Assembly: GCF_040327995.1 (NCBI RefSeq)
Contig: NZ_JBEPIJ010000003.1
Span: 62,001-126,000 of the forward strand
From: Solimonas thermocellulolyticum
GTDB taxonomy: Bacteria > Pseudomonadota > Gammaproteobacteria > Nevskiales > Nevskiaceae
DNA: 64,000 bases
Direction of reading: 5' to 3'
Shown here: piece after piece, positions 24,347 through 32,346 of the stretch
Numbering within the stretch: the first letter of the stretch is position 1
Layout of the letters: the number at the start of each line of letters is the position of its first letter
Position numbers and translations under genes: made by a program
The notes under the pieces: generated by a model
Told to the model about the DNA's origin: nothing
Database searches by the model: none
What the model saw: the letters and a program-made list of their open reading frames with translations, nothing else

Positions 24347-26044
24347 CTACCGCATCAGACCTGCCACCAGGAACAGCCCCAGCAGCACCGCCGTCCACAG
24401 CACCATGGTGCCGGTCGTCCAGGCATCGGCGATGCGGCCGTTCGGGCGCAGTACGACGCTGGCGTGGGTGGCCGAGCGCAGCGCGAAAGCCCAAAGTGGC
24501 GTCAGCACGCGGTCGCGGGCGGCGGCGAGAACCGACACGGTGCCGTTCCAGACGGCCGGCGCGAGGCGGCGGTAAGTCCAGTCGAAGTCGAGGTTCAGCG
24601 ACGGGACCTCCGGCGGATACCAGCCGCGGCGGTAGAGCACGGCGAAGCCAGCAGCAGCAAACAGCAGTAATTGCAATTGCGTGATGACGTGCGTCGTCGT
24701 GTAGGCGTCGTAGTCGACGTCGAAGGGCAGCAGCGCGTACAGCGGCGCGGGGTACAGGCCGATGGCGATGCACAGCGCCGCGGTGAAGCCCATGGCGAGC
24801 AGCATGTTCAGCGGCGCCTCGTCGCAGCGCTTGCCGGAGTCGTGGGCGAAGAAGCTGAAGAACGGGATCTTGATGCCGGAGTGGTCGAGCACGCCGGCCG
24901 AGGCGAACAGCAGCATCAGCCAGACGACCCACAGGTGCTCCTCGGCGACCGCGGTCAGGATCATCGACTTGGTGACGAAGCCGGACAGCAGCGGGAACGC
25001 GGAGATGGACATCGAGCCGACGATGCAGAACGCCGCGGTCCACGGCATCGACTTGTACAGGCCGCCGAGTTCCGAGGCCTTGATCGTGCCGACGCGGTAC
25101 AGCACCGCGCCCATCGCCATGAACAGCAGCGACTTGTAGAGGATGTGCGCGAAAGCGTGCGCGGCGGCGCCGTTGATCGCCAGCTCGGTGCCGACGCCGA
25201 TGCCGCAGACCATGAAGCCGAGCTGGTTGTTGAGGCTGTACGCGAGCACGCGGCGTAGGTCGTTCTCGATGACGGCGAAGAAGATCGGGAACAGCGTCAT
25301 CGCCACGCCGATCCAGATCAGCTCTTCCGTGCCCGGGAAGCCGCGCGCCAGCGCATAGACCGCGAGCTTGGTCGTGAACGCCGACAGCACGACGGTGCCG
25401 GTGACGGTGGCCTCGGGGTAGGCGTCCTGCAGCCAGTTGTGCAGCAGCGGAAACGCGCACTTGATGCCGAAGGCGAGGAAGATCAGCAGCGCGCCCGGCT
25501 CGGCGAGATCCATGCGCTCGAAGTCGACGCTGCCGGTGGCCACGTAGCGCACCGCGATGCCGGCAATCAGGATCACGCCGGAGCCGACCTGGATGATCAG
25601 GTAACGCATGCCCGCGCGATAGGCGCGCTCGGTGCGCCGCGCCCAGATCAGGAACACCGATGAGAGCGCCGTCAGCTCCCAGTACAGCATCAGCGTGACG
25701 AGGTCGCCGGCGAGCACGGCACCGATCGCGGCGCCGGCATAGACCGTCGCGGCCACGTGCTGCAGCGTGTCCTTGAGGTGCAACGCGTAGATCACCGCGA
25801 GCCAGGCGGCGATGTGGAAGATCACGGCGAAGACGAACGACAGGCGATCGATGCGGATCGTCTCCATCGCCATGCCGAAGAACTGGATCGCGCCGCTGTC
25901 GCCGTCGGGCAGAACGATCAGCAAGGCGAGACTGGCAGCCGGCAGAAGCAGCATGAGCAGCTTGCGCGGCCAGTCGCGCAGCAGCGGCAAGAGCAGGCCG
26001 CCGCCGATCATCAGCAACGCGGGATTGAAGAGCGCCTCAGTCAT
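24347..26044 (-). CDS. Mrp-type antiporter ND-like subunit (third, MrpD/NuoN-like)
   Basis: A 565-residue membrane protein of the proton-conducting NuoL/M/N family with about 14 helices. Conserved charged residues of the channel are in YWELTALSSVFLIWARR (Glu), GIKCAFPLLHNWLQDAYPEA (Lys) and HAFAHILYKSLLFMA (His/Lys). The C-terminal ~100 residues form an additional soluble stretch and a last helix. It is the last gene of the antiporter cluster; its start overlaps the preceding 86-residue gene by 8 bp. It would form one proton channel of the complex. Annotators may also call it hydrogenase subunit HyfB-like; the cluster has no hydrogenase genes. Confidence 0.85.
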   Translation of the reverse strand: MTEALFNPALLMIGGGLLLPLLRDWPRKLLMLLLPAASLALLIVLPDGDSGAIQFFGMAMETIRIDRLSFVFAVIFHIAAWLAVIYALHLKDTLQHVAATVYAGAAIGAVLAGDLVTLMLYWELTALSSVFLIWARRTERAYRAGMRYLIIQVGSGVILIAGIAVRYVATGSVDFERMDLAEPGALLIFLAFGIKCAFPLLHNWLQDAYPEATVTGTVVLSAFTTKLAVYALARGFPGTEELIWIGVAMTLFPIFFAVIENDLRRVLAYSLNNQLGFMVCGIGVGTELAINGAAAHAFAHILYKSLLFMAMGAVLYRVGTIKASELGGLYKSMPWTAAFCIVGSMSISAFPLLSGFVTKSMILTAVAEEHLWVVWLMLLFASAGVLDHSGIKIPFFSFFAHDSGKRCDEAPLNMLLAMGFTAALCIAIGLYPAPLYALLPFDVDYDAYTTTHVITQLQLLLFAAAGFAVLYRRGWYPPEVPSLNLDFDWTYRRLAPAVWNGTVSVLAAARDRVLTPLWAFALRSATHASVVLRPNGRIADAWTTGTMVLWTAVLLGLFLVAGLMR

Positions 26045-26297
26045 CGCTGTCTCCGCGCTCGTAGTAATCCTCCGGGCGTTTGATCAGCCGCCGCAGCGCC
26101 TTGGCGCTGAGCACGATGAACACGTAAGCGCCGAAGCCGAAGAAGGCGAAGAAGCCGAACCAGTGCTCGAACGCGAAGTGTCCGTGCTTCTCGTAGAACA
26201 GCTCGGCGAGCAGCAGCGCCGCACACAGCGCGTACAGGCCCAAGACCAGGCGCGTGACGTTGCGTGGACGATCGAGCCAGCGTTCGCGATCGTTCAT
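26037..26297 (-). CDS. Small two-helix membrane protein in the Mrp cluster
   Basis: An 86-residue protein of unknown family, MNDRERWLDRPRNVTRLVLG at the start, with two hydrophobic segments (about 14-33 and 45-66) around a short HGHFAFEHW loop, and a charged tail (RRLIKRPEDYYERGDSDD). Its ATG overlaps the stop of the NuoL-like gene (26294) and its stop overlaps the next ND-like gene by 8 bp. That tight coupling argues for a structural or assembly role in the antiporter. No function can be named from sequence. Confidence 0.75.
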   Translation of the reverse strand: MNDRERWLDRPRNVTRLVLGLYALCAALLLAELFYEKHGHFAFEHWFGFFAFFGFGAYVFIVLSAKALRRLIKRPEDYYERGDSDD

Positions 26298-27802
26298 TCC
26301 GGCTCCCAGCTGTAGCCGAGACGCTCGGCGAGCGGCTCGACCAGGTGGTCTTCGAAGAAGAACAGGAAGAAGCAGGCCAGCGCGGTGAGGCACAGCGGCA
26401 CGACGCAGGCCCACGGGGCTTCGCGGATCTTGCGCGTGCGTGCGGCGCGGGCTTCGCCGGAAGGGTCGTCGGCGGCCGCCGGGGCGCCGCGCTCGGGCAT
26501 GAAGAAGGCACGGATTGGAATCGGCATCAGATAGGCGATGCCGAGCAGCGAGCTGACCAGCAGCACGCCCATCATCACCGGCGTGCCGGCCTCCACCGCG
26601 CCCTCCATCAGCAGCAGCTTGTCCCAGCTTCCGGCCAGCGGCGGCAGGCCGATGATCGACATGCCGGCGAGCGTGAAGGCAGCGAAGGTGAACGGCATCT
26701 TGGGGCCGAGGCCGTCGAGTTCGCTGACCTTGCTCTTGTGCGCGGCGACGTAGATCGCACCCGCGCAGAAGAACAGCGTGATCTTGCCGGCGGCGTGGGT
26801 GAGGATGTGCAGTGCGCCCTCGATCAGCGCGTCCTGCGAGGCCAGCGCGGCGCCGAGCACGATGTAGCTGAGCTGGCTCACCGTCGAGTACGCCAGCCGC
26901 GCCTTCAGGTTGTCCTGCCGGATCGCGATGATCGCGGCGACGACGATGGTGAAGGCTGCGACCCAGGCCATGGGCTGGCCCACGGCGGAGAAGCGCATCG
27001 CGTCCATGCCGAAGAAGTAGATGGTGATCTTCATCACCGTGAACACGCCGGCTTTCACGACCGCGACCGCGTGCAGAAGCGCGGAGACCGGCGTCGGCGC
27101 GACCATCGCCGACGGCAGCCAGCGGTGGAAGGGCATCAGCGCGGCCTTGCCGATACCGAAAAGGAAGAGCGCGTAGAGAATGCCCAGCGTCTGTGGCGAC
27201 GCATGTCCGGCAAGGATGCCGCCGTCGCGGAAGTCCAGCGTGCCGGTGAGTGCGTAGGTCCACACCAGCGCCGGCAGCAGCAGGCCGATCGAGGTGAGTA
27301 GCAGGGTGATCAGATACACGCGAGCGCCCTTGCGTGCTTCCGATGTGCCCTTGTGCGCGACCAGCGGCCAGGTCGCGAGCGTCAGCACCTCGTAGCCGAC
27401 GAACAGCGTCAGGCCGTTGCCGGCAAAGGCAATGACCATCGCGGCGAAGATCGCGATGGCGAAGCAGAAGTAAAAGCGCGTCTGGTTTTTCTCCTCGGCC
27501 GCGCGCATGTAGCCGATCGCGTAGACCGAGGTCACCGGCCACAGGCAACCGGCGACGCTGGCGAACAGTAGGCCCAGCGGCTCCATCTCGAAGGCGAAGG
27601 ACAGGCCCGGCATCCAGGTCCATAGTTCGAGGCGCGGACGCTCGTCGACGTAGGCCCACAGGCTGACGACCAGCGCGGCGAGCGCGACCCCGGCGATCAA
27701 GGTGGCGGTCTCGCGCAGGTTCGGGTGCTTGCGCAGCGCCAGCAAGCCGATGGCGCCGGCCAGCGGCAGCGCCATCGCCAGCAGCATCAACTGCGGGTTC
27801 AC
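26294..27802 (-). CDS. Mrp-type antiporter ND-like subunit (NuoL/MrpA N-terminal-like)
   Basis: A 502-residue proton-channel membrane protein. The central block KAALMPFHRWLPSAMVAPTP followed by VSALLHAVAVVKAGVF is the NuoL/MrpA type rather than the MrpD type. Other channel elements are YEVLTLATWPLV and HILTHAAGKITLFF. Canonical MrpA is about 770-970 residues because its C-terminus carries MbhD- and MbhE-like domains; this protein lacks them, and equivalents are fused to the MrpB subunit at 29630. So it probably replaces the NuoL-like half of MrpA. The start is GTG 27802 overlapping the preceding stop. Confidence 0.83.
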   Translation of the reverse strand: MNPQLMLLAMALPLAGAIGLLALRKHPNLRETATLIAGVALAALVVSLWAYVDERPRLELWTWMPGLSFAFEMEPLGLLFASVAGCLWPVTSVYAIGYMRAAEEKNQTRFYFCFAIAIFAAMVIAFAGNGLTLFVGYEVLTLATWPLVAHKGTSEARKGARVYLITLLLTSIGLLLPALVWTYALTGTLDFRDGGILAGHASPQTLGILYALFLFGIGKAALMPFHRWLPSAMVAPTPVSALLHAVAVVKAGVFTVMKITIYFFGMDAMRFSAVGQPMAWVAAFTIVVAAIIAIRQDNLKARLAYSTVSQLSYIVLGAALASQDALIEGALHILTHAAGKITLFFCAGAIYVAAHKSKVSELDGLGPKMPFTFAAFTLAGMSIIGLPPLAGSWDKLLLMEGAVEAGTPVMMGVLLVSSLLGIAYLMPIPIRAFFMPERGAPAAADDPSGEARAARTRKIREAPWACVVPLCLTALACFFLFFFEDHLVEPLAERLGYSWEPE

Positions 27803-29271
27803 GATGCCCCTCCGAGCAGTCCGCGCGCGGCAACACCGGCGACATCGGCGAGGCCGGCACTGTCGACCGCGATCCACAGCGTCAGCAGCACCAAGAGCCA
27901 GGCGGCGACGCTCATGCCGGGCGCGGCCGGCGCGGCCTCGCCGGCCGGCGGTTCACGGAACCAGGCGGCCTCGATGATGCGACCGACGTAGACCAGCGCG
28001 AGCAGCGAGCTGACCAGCATCGCCGCGAGCACCGACCACTGTCCGGCGCTGATCAGCGCCTGCGCCAGCGCCCACTTGCTGACGAAGCCCGCGGTCAGCG
28101 GCACGCCGACCAGGCCGAGCCCGCCGAGCAGCAGCGCGGCGAAGGTGCCGGGCATGCGTTTGGCGAGTCCGGCGTAGTGATCGAGCGTGCTGCCTTGGGT
28201 GCGCAGCATCACGATGCCGGCAACCGCGAACAGCCCGCCCTTGATCAGGCCGTGGTTGAACAGATGCAGGAAAGCCGCGGTGAGGCCCTGCACGTCGGCG
28301 AGGCCAATGCCGGCGACGATGTAGCCGATCTGGCCGATGCTCGACCACGCGAGCAGGCGCTTGACGTCGTGCTGGAAGCAGGCGACCGCCGAGCCGACGA
28401 GCATGCCGATGACGCCGAGCGTCAGCAGCACCTCGGCCAGCGGCAAAGTGTCGCCGATGAAGTCCGTGCCAAAGACGCCGAAGGCATAGCGCACAAAGGC
28501 GTAGATCGCGATCTTGGCGCCGGCGCCGGCGAGCAGCACGCTCGCGGCGCTCGATGCCTGCGAATAGGCATCGGGCTGCCAGGCGTGCAGCGGGAATACG
28601 GCGGCCTTGATCGCAAGGCCCACGGCGATGAAGCCGAGCGACGCGGTCAGCGCACGATTGCCGTAGAGCGCCGGCACGCGCTCGGCGAGATCGGCCATGT
28701 TCAGCGAGCCGGTCAGCGCGTACAAAAGGCCGATGCCGATCAGTACGAAGGTGCCACCGACGGTGCCCATCACCAGATAGCGGAAGGCGGCAAGCAGCGC
28801 GCGGCGGTGCCGTCCCATCGCAATCAGCGCGTAGCCGGACAGCGAGGAGATTTCGAGAAAGACGAAGACGTTGAACGCATCGCCGGTGATGCCGATGCCG
28901 AGCAGACCGGCGAGGTACAGGCACAGACAGGCGTAGTACAGGTAAATGCGCGGGCGCTCGATCTCGGCCTCGACCGCACGCGGCGCGTAGAGCGCGACCG
29001 CGACCGCGAGCAGACTCACCAGCAGCAGCGGCAGCGCATTCGCCGCATCGACCACGTACTCGATGCCGAACGGCGCCGGCCAGCCGCCGAGGGCGTAGCG
29101 CAGCACGCCGCCGTCGATGGTCTGCACGAACAGTTGCGTAGAAATCACCAGCGCCGAGAGCGTCGTCAGCGCGAAAACGCCCCATGCCGCGCGTGGATGG
29201 CGCACGAGCACGCACGCCGGTGCGGCGAGCAGGGGAATCACCACCTGCAGCGCGGGCAGATGCTCGATCAT
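27799..29271 (-). CDS. mnhD: Mrp-type antiporter subunit D
   Basis: A 490-residue proton-conducting membrane protein with about 14 helices. KAAVFPLHAWQPDAYSQASS and the following VLLAGAGAKIAIYAFVRY are typical of MrpD, and FNVFVFLEISSLSGYALIAMG holds the conserved glutamate. HLFNHGLIKGGLFAVAG has the central His/Lys pair. The ATG (29271) overlaps the stop of mnhC (ATGA), which also fixes the start; the longer frame upstream would overlap mnhC entirely and is rejected. In the complex it forms one of the proton paths coupled to cation exchange. Confidence 0.9.
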   Translation of the reverse strand: MIEHLPALQVVIPLLAAPACVLVRHPRAAWGVFALTTLSALVISTQLFVQTIDGGVLRYALGGWPAPFGIEYVVDAANALPLLLVSLLAVAVALYAPRAVEAEIERPRIYLYYACLCLYLAGLLGIGITGDAFNVFVFLEISSLSGYALIAMGRHRRALLAAFRYLVMGTVGGTFVLIGIGLLYALTGSLNMADLAERVPALYGNRALTASLGFIAVGLAIKAAVFPLHAWQPDAYSQASSAASVLLAGAGAKIAIYAFVRYAFGVFGTDFIGDTLPLAEVLLTLGVIGMLVGSAVACFQHDVKRLLAWSSIGQIGYIVAGIGLADVQGLTAAFLHLFNHGLIKGGLFAVAGIVMLRTQGSTLDHYAGLAKRMPGTFAALLLGGLGLVGVPLTAGFVSKWALAQALISAGQWSVLAAMLVSSLLALVYVGRIIEAAWFREPPAGEAAPAAPGMSVAAWLLVLLTLWIAVDSAGLADVAGVAARGLLGGAS

Positions 29272-29633
29272 CTGGCGCCGCTCTCCGCGTCGTCGCGCTT
29301 GAGCGCGTCTTGCTCTTCGGTCGTGCCGTAGGCTTCGTGGATGCGCACCGCCAGCGCCAGGCCCAGCGCCGTCGTCGCCACGCCGACGACGATGGCAGTG
29401 AGGATCAGCACGTGTGGCAGCGGATGCGAGTAGGTGGTGAACGCGGGATCGAGAATCGGTGCGGTGCCGCCGCGCACCTTGCCCAGACTGATGAACAGCA
29501 TGAACACCGCGACCTGGAACACGTTCAGGCCGATCATCTTCTTGACCAGGTTGGCGTGGCTCATCACGACGTAGAGCCCGACCATCATCAGCACGATGGC
29601 GATCCAGTAGTTGTAGTAGCTCAGCAGGCTCAT
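29268..29633 (-). CDS. mnhC: Mrp-type antiporter subunit C (NuoK-like)
   Basis: A 121-residue protein with three membrane helices, homologous to NuoK. NLVKKMIGLNVFQVAVFMLF contains the intramembrane lysine region, and a family-typical loop with PILDPAFTTYSHPLPHVLIL precedes the third helix ILTAIVVGVATTALGLALA. The start overlaps the stop of the fused subunit B gene by 4 bp. It links the antiporter subunits D/A-like to the rest of the complex. Confidence 0.92.
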   Translation of the reverse strand: MSLLSYYNYWIAIVLMMVGLYVVMSHANLVKKMIGLNVFQVAVFMLFISLGKVRGGTAPILDPAFTTYSHPLPHVLILTAIVVGVATTALGLALAVRIHEAYGTTEEQDALKRDDAESGAR

Positions 29634-30634
29634 GAGCGGCCGACTCCACGACCGATGCCACGGCCGGCAAAGCCGTAGAACAGCATGATCATCGCCGACG
29701 TCACCGTGATGCCGACGCCGAGCTCGACCAGCAGGATGCCCAGATGCTGGCCGGCCACCGGGTCTTCGGCGGCCAGAAGGTCGTAGTCGAGGAAGGCGCC
29801 GCCGAGCAGCAGCGTGGCGACCCCGACGCCACCGTAGAGCAGCACGCCGGCCGCCAGCAGCGGACGTAGCGCGCGCATCGGCACCGCAGCGCGTGCGGCA
29901 TCGAGGCCGAAGACCAGCGCGTACAGGACCACGCCGGCGGCGAAGATCACGCCGGCCTGAAAGCCGCCGCCGGGACCGTAGTCGCCGTGGAACTGCACGT
30001 ACAAGCCGAACAGCAGGATGAAAGGGATCAGCAGCTTGGCGATCACGCGCAGCACGCGCTGACGGTCGCGCATCGGCGCCGCCCGTTCCCGGACCTCGCG
30101 CGGCGCGCGCTGACCGAGCAGCATCAGCACGGCGACGGCGGCGGTGAAGATGACGACGACCTCGCCGAAGGTGTCGTAGCCGCGATAGCTAGCGAGCACC
30201 GAGGTGACGACGTTGGGCACGCCGATCTCCTCGACGGAGCTCACCAGATAGCGCTCGGTGACCGGATGGGTCTGCACCGGCGAATCCTCGATCCCGAACG
30301 CGGGCAGATCGCCGCTGGCATGGACCAGCAGCGCACCGGTGGTCAGCGCCACCAACAGCGCCGGCACGCTGCGCGCCGTCGGTGTGAGCTTCTCGCGCGT
30401 GCGCGTGAGCGCCAACGCGCCGAGCAGCAGCACCGTGGTCATGCCGGCGCCGACCGCCGCCTCGGTGAAGGCGACGTCGACCGCATCCTGCATCACGAAG
30501 ATGCAGGCGCTGGTGAGGCTGAAGATGCCGGACAGCATGGCCACTGCGAACAACTGGCGGATCTTGGCGATGGCGATGCCGCTGCAGAGCAGGATCGCGA
30601 ACAAGGCGACGTCGATCAGCATCCAGCCGCTCAT
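29630..30634 (-). CDS. Fused MbhD-MbhE-MrpB antiporter subunit
   Basis: A 334-residue membrane protein with three recognisable parts. Residues 1-80 match the MbhD/DUF4040 type (ACIFVMQDAVDVAFTEAAVGAGM). About 85-175 match MbhE-like sequence, ending with NVVTSVLASYRGYDTFGE. About 195-334 are MrpB (FGLYVQFHGDYGPGGGFQAGV). In ordinary Mrp operons MbhD and MbhE form the C-terminus of MrpA, and MrpB is separate. Here they are joined to MrpB and the MrpA NuoL-like part is elsewhere. Start ATG overlaps the mnhG stop by 4 bp; the stop overlaps mnhC. It probably forms the cation-path side of the antiporter. Confidence 0.85.
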   Translation of the reverse strand: MSGWMLIDVALFAILLCSGIAIAKIRQLFAVAMLSGIFSLTSACIFVMQDAVDVAFTEAAVGAGMTTVLLLGALALTRTREKLTPTARSVPALLVALTTGALLVHASGDLPAFGIEDSPVQTHPVTERYLVSSVEEIGVPNVVTSVLASYRGYDTFGEVVVIFTAAVAVLMLLGQRAPREVRERAAPMRDRQRVLRVIAKLLIPFILLFGLYVQFHGDYGPGGGFQAGVIFAAGVVLYALVFGLDAARAAVPMRALRPLLAAGVLLYGGVGVATLLLGGAFLDYDLLAAEDPVAGQHLGILLVELGVGITVTSAMIMLFYGFAGRGIGRGVGRS

Positions 30635-30975
30635 GGGGTCTGGGCTCCATCGCGAGCGTGTGGCTTGCCGGTGCGCGGCTTGAGTCCATCGCCGAGCGCC
30701 GCCTGCGCCAGTGCGTGGCTCGCCGTGGGGCTGGTGAACAGCAGGAACAGCAGAATCAGCAGCAGGCGCAGCGCGGTGGCGAATTCCTCGCTGCGCAGCA
30801 AAAGACCGAGGATCACCAGACCCGCTCCGGCGCTGTCGGTGATGCTGGCGGCGTGCGTGCGCATGAAGAACTCGCTCAGGCGATGCAGACCGGCGGCGCC
30901 GGTGAGCACGAGCAGTACGCCGGCGCCCAGCGCGAGGTCGGCGGTGATCTGCAGGATCGATTGCAGCAGGCTCAC
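30631..30975 (-). CDS. mnhG: Mrp-type antiporter subunit G
   Basis: A 114-residue membrane protein with three helices. GLHRLSEFFMRTHAASITDSAG is the characteristic MnhG/PhaG region (quoted over parts HRLSEFFMRTHAAS and DSAGAG), followed by two leucine-rich helices and SPTASHALAQAA. The C-terminal tail is short and polar. Overlaps of 4 bp with both neighbours place it firmly in the antiporter operon. Confidence 0.92.
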   Translation of the reverse strand: MSLLQSILQITADLALGAGVLLVLTGAAGLHRLSEFFMRTHAASITDSAGAGLVILGLLLRSEEFATALRLLLILLFLLFTSPTASHALAQAALGDGLKPRTGKPHARDGAQTP

Positions 30976-31259
30976 AGATCGTCTCCGTGCTCGCCGCTGG
31001 CCGAGGCGCCGAACTCGCCGTAGTGGCTCAGCTTGAGCACGGCGACGGTACCGATGAAGTTGATGAGGGCATAGACCAGCGCGATGTCGAGGAAGTGTGG
31101 CCGACCTGCGAGAAAGCCGACCACGGCGATGAACAGCACGGTCTTGGTGCCGAAGCTGTTGACCGCGAGGATGCGGTCATAGAGCGTTGGCCCGAACACG
31201 GCGCGCGCCAGTGCGAGCAGCATTGCGACGAGCAGGCCGAGCGTTGCCGCCAGCAGCAT
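30972..31259 (-). CDS. mnhF: Mrp-type antiporter subunit F
   Basis: A 95-residue protein with three helices and the MnhF signature ARAVFGPTLYDRILAVNSFG, then HFLDIALVYALINFIGTVAV. The ATG (31259) overlaps by one base the stop of mnhE (TGATG), giving the start. The acidic C-terminus (SGEHGDDL) overlaps the start of mnhG. Together with E and G it forms the small-subunit part of the complex. Confidence 0.92.
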   Translation of the reverse strand: MLLAATLGLLVAMLLALARAVFGPTLYDRILAVNSFGTKTVLFIAVVGFLAGRPHFLDIALVYALINFIGTVAVLKLSHYGEFGASASGEHGDDL

Positions 31260-31732
31260 CAGCGCAGCCCCGCCCGGCGCAGGCGCCGGATCATCTCGCC
31301 GGCCTCGATGTTCGCGAGCGCACGTACATCGAGTGCGTGGACCTCGATATGGCGCTCGTCCACCGTCATCGACAGTGTTCCCGGCGTCAGCGTGATCGAA
31401 TTGGCGTAGGTCGCGCGCTCGACGTCGCTGAGTCCCTCGACGTTGGCGCGGCCCAGCCCCGGCGTGATCGGCGCACGCGGCTGCCAGATCAGCCGGCTCA
31501 CCGCGAGCGCCGACAGCAGGATCTGGCCGCCGAGCCACAGCCAGTAGCGCGGCACGCGCAGCAGCCAGTGCAAGGGCTTGGCCTCGTCATCGACGATGTC
31601 CATCCGTTTCGCCAGCCACGCGACCAGCAGCACCGAGAACGCGCCAAAGCCGAAGAACATCGGCACGTAATGTCCGGAGAGCAGCAGCCAGAACGCGGCA
31701 AGCATCACGGTCAGACCAATCAGCTGCGTCAT
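31259..31732 (-). CDS. mnhE: Mrp-type antiporter subunit E
   Basis: A 157-residue membrane protein, first gene of the antiporter operon. Two N-terminal hydrophobic segments (about 5-40) and a third (about 60-82) are followed by the cytoplasmic MnhE domain with ANSITLTPGTLSMTVDE and EVHALD, typical of the family. A weak ribosome site (GGAT) precedes ATG 31732. The start is 27 bp from a perfect inverted repeat (31759-31774) and 218 bp from the divergent nuoA. Confidence 0.92.
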   Translation of the reverse strand: MTQLIGLTVMLAAFWLLLSGHYVPMFFGFGAFSVLLVAWLAKRMDIVDDEAKPLHWLLRVPRYWLWLGGQILLSALAVSRLIWQPRAPITPGLGRANVEGLSDVERATYANSITLTPGTLSMTVDERHIEVHALDVRALANIEAGEMIRRLRRAGLR

Positions 31733-31758
31733 CCGTGATCCTTAGTCGAGCGTCAAAG

Positions 31759-31774
31759 CGGGTTCGAGAACCCG
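31759..31774. promoter_or_regulatory. Perfect inverted repeat between divergent mnh and nuo operons
   Basis: CGGGTTC-GA-GAACCCG is a perfect 7-bp inverted repeat in the 217-bp region separating mnhE and nuoA. It lies 27 bp before the mnhE start and 176 bp before nuoA. It may be an operator for a dimeric regulator, or a hairpin (stem CGGGTT/AACCCG, loop CGAG) in the 5' leader of the antiporter mRNA. Confidence 0.45.
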
Positions 31775-31832
31775 GATGGTTGCCGAATGCGCTCGCAGCG
31801 TCAACGACGAAGTCCGCGTTCTGCGGCGCCAT

Positions 31833-31862
31833 TTGACGCGCGCGGCCGCATGAGGTTTTGAT
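31833..31862 (+). promoter_or_regulatory. Candidate sigma70 promoter for the nuo operon
   Basis: TTGACG (31833-31838) matches five of six bases of the -35 consensus; 18 bp later TTTGAT (31857-31862) matches four of six of the -10. The predicted transcript would have a leader of about 80 bases before nuoA, with GAGGGG just before its ATG. No other good pair was seen in this intergenic region. Confidence 0.4.
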
Positions 31863-31949
31863 AGAGGCGCGGAACACGGACAGCTCGAGCGGCCGCAGTG
31901 CGAGGCCCGTTCGTTCCGTTCCGCGGCTCATCGCAGCGAGGGGCAAGCC

Positions 31950-32336
31950 ATGCAACTTGGCCAGCTGGCACTGTACGCGGCACTCGTCTTCGGACTGTGC
32001 GCGCTGATGCTGGGACTCTCCTGGGTCCTGGGCCAGAGGACCGCTGCGTCCCGCTTCGGCCGCGAACCCTACGAATCCGGCATCGTCTCCACCGGCGGCG
32101 CGCGCCTGCGGCTGTCGGCGAAGTTCTATCTCGTCGCGATGCTGTTCGTGATCTTCGATCTCGAGGCGGTCTATGTGCTCGCCTGGGGGGTGGCCGCGCG
32201 CGAAGCCGGCTGGGCCGGTTACATCGAGATCATGGTCTTCCTCGGCATCCTGGTCGCGGCGCTGGTCTATCTGTGGCGCTGCGGTGCGCTCGACTGGGCG
32301 CCGAGGTCGCAGCATCCCGCCGACCGACGTTACTGA
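31950..32336 (+). CDS. nuoA: NADH-quinone oxidoreductase subunit A
   Basis: A 128-residue membrane subunit of complex I with three helices. The conserved FGREPYESGI loop after helix 1 and RLSAKFYLVAMLFVIFDLEA (helix 2, with its acidic residue) are present. GAGGGG lies just upstream of the ATG. It is the first gene of a complete nuoABCDEFGHIJKLMN operon; the nuoB ATG is 11 bp after the stop. Confidence 0.96.
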   Translation: MQLGQLALYAALVFGLCALMLGLSWVLGQRTAASRFGREPYESGIVSTGGARLRLSAKFYLVAMLFVIFDLEAVYVLAWGVAAREAGWAGYIEIMVFLGILVAALVYLWRCGALDWAPRSQHPADRRY

Positions 32337-32346
32337 GGTGCGTTCG

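Noticed and set aside
24347..26044. Hydrogenase-4 or formate hydrogenlyase membrane subunit
   Set aside because: The ND-like protein could be annotated so by similarity, but the cluster has Mrp subunits E, F, G, B and C and no hydrogenase catalytic genes.
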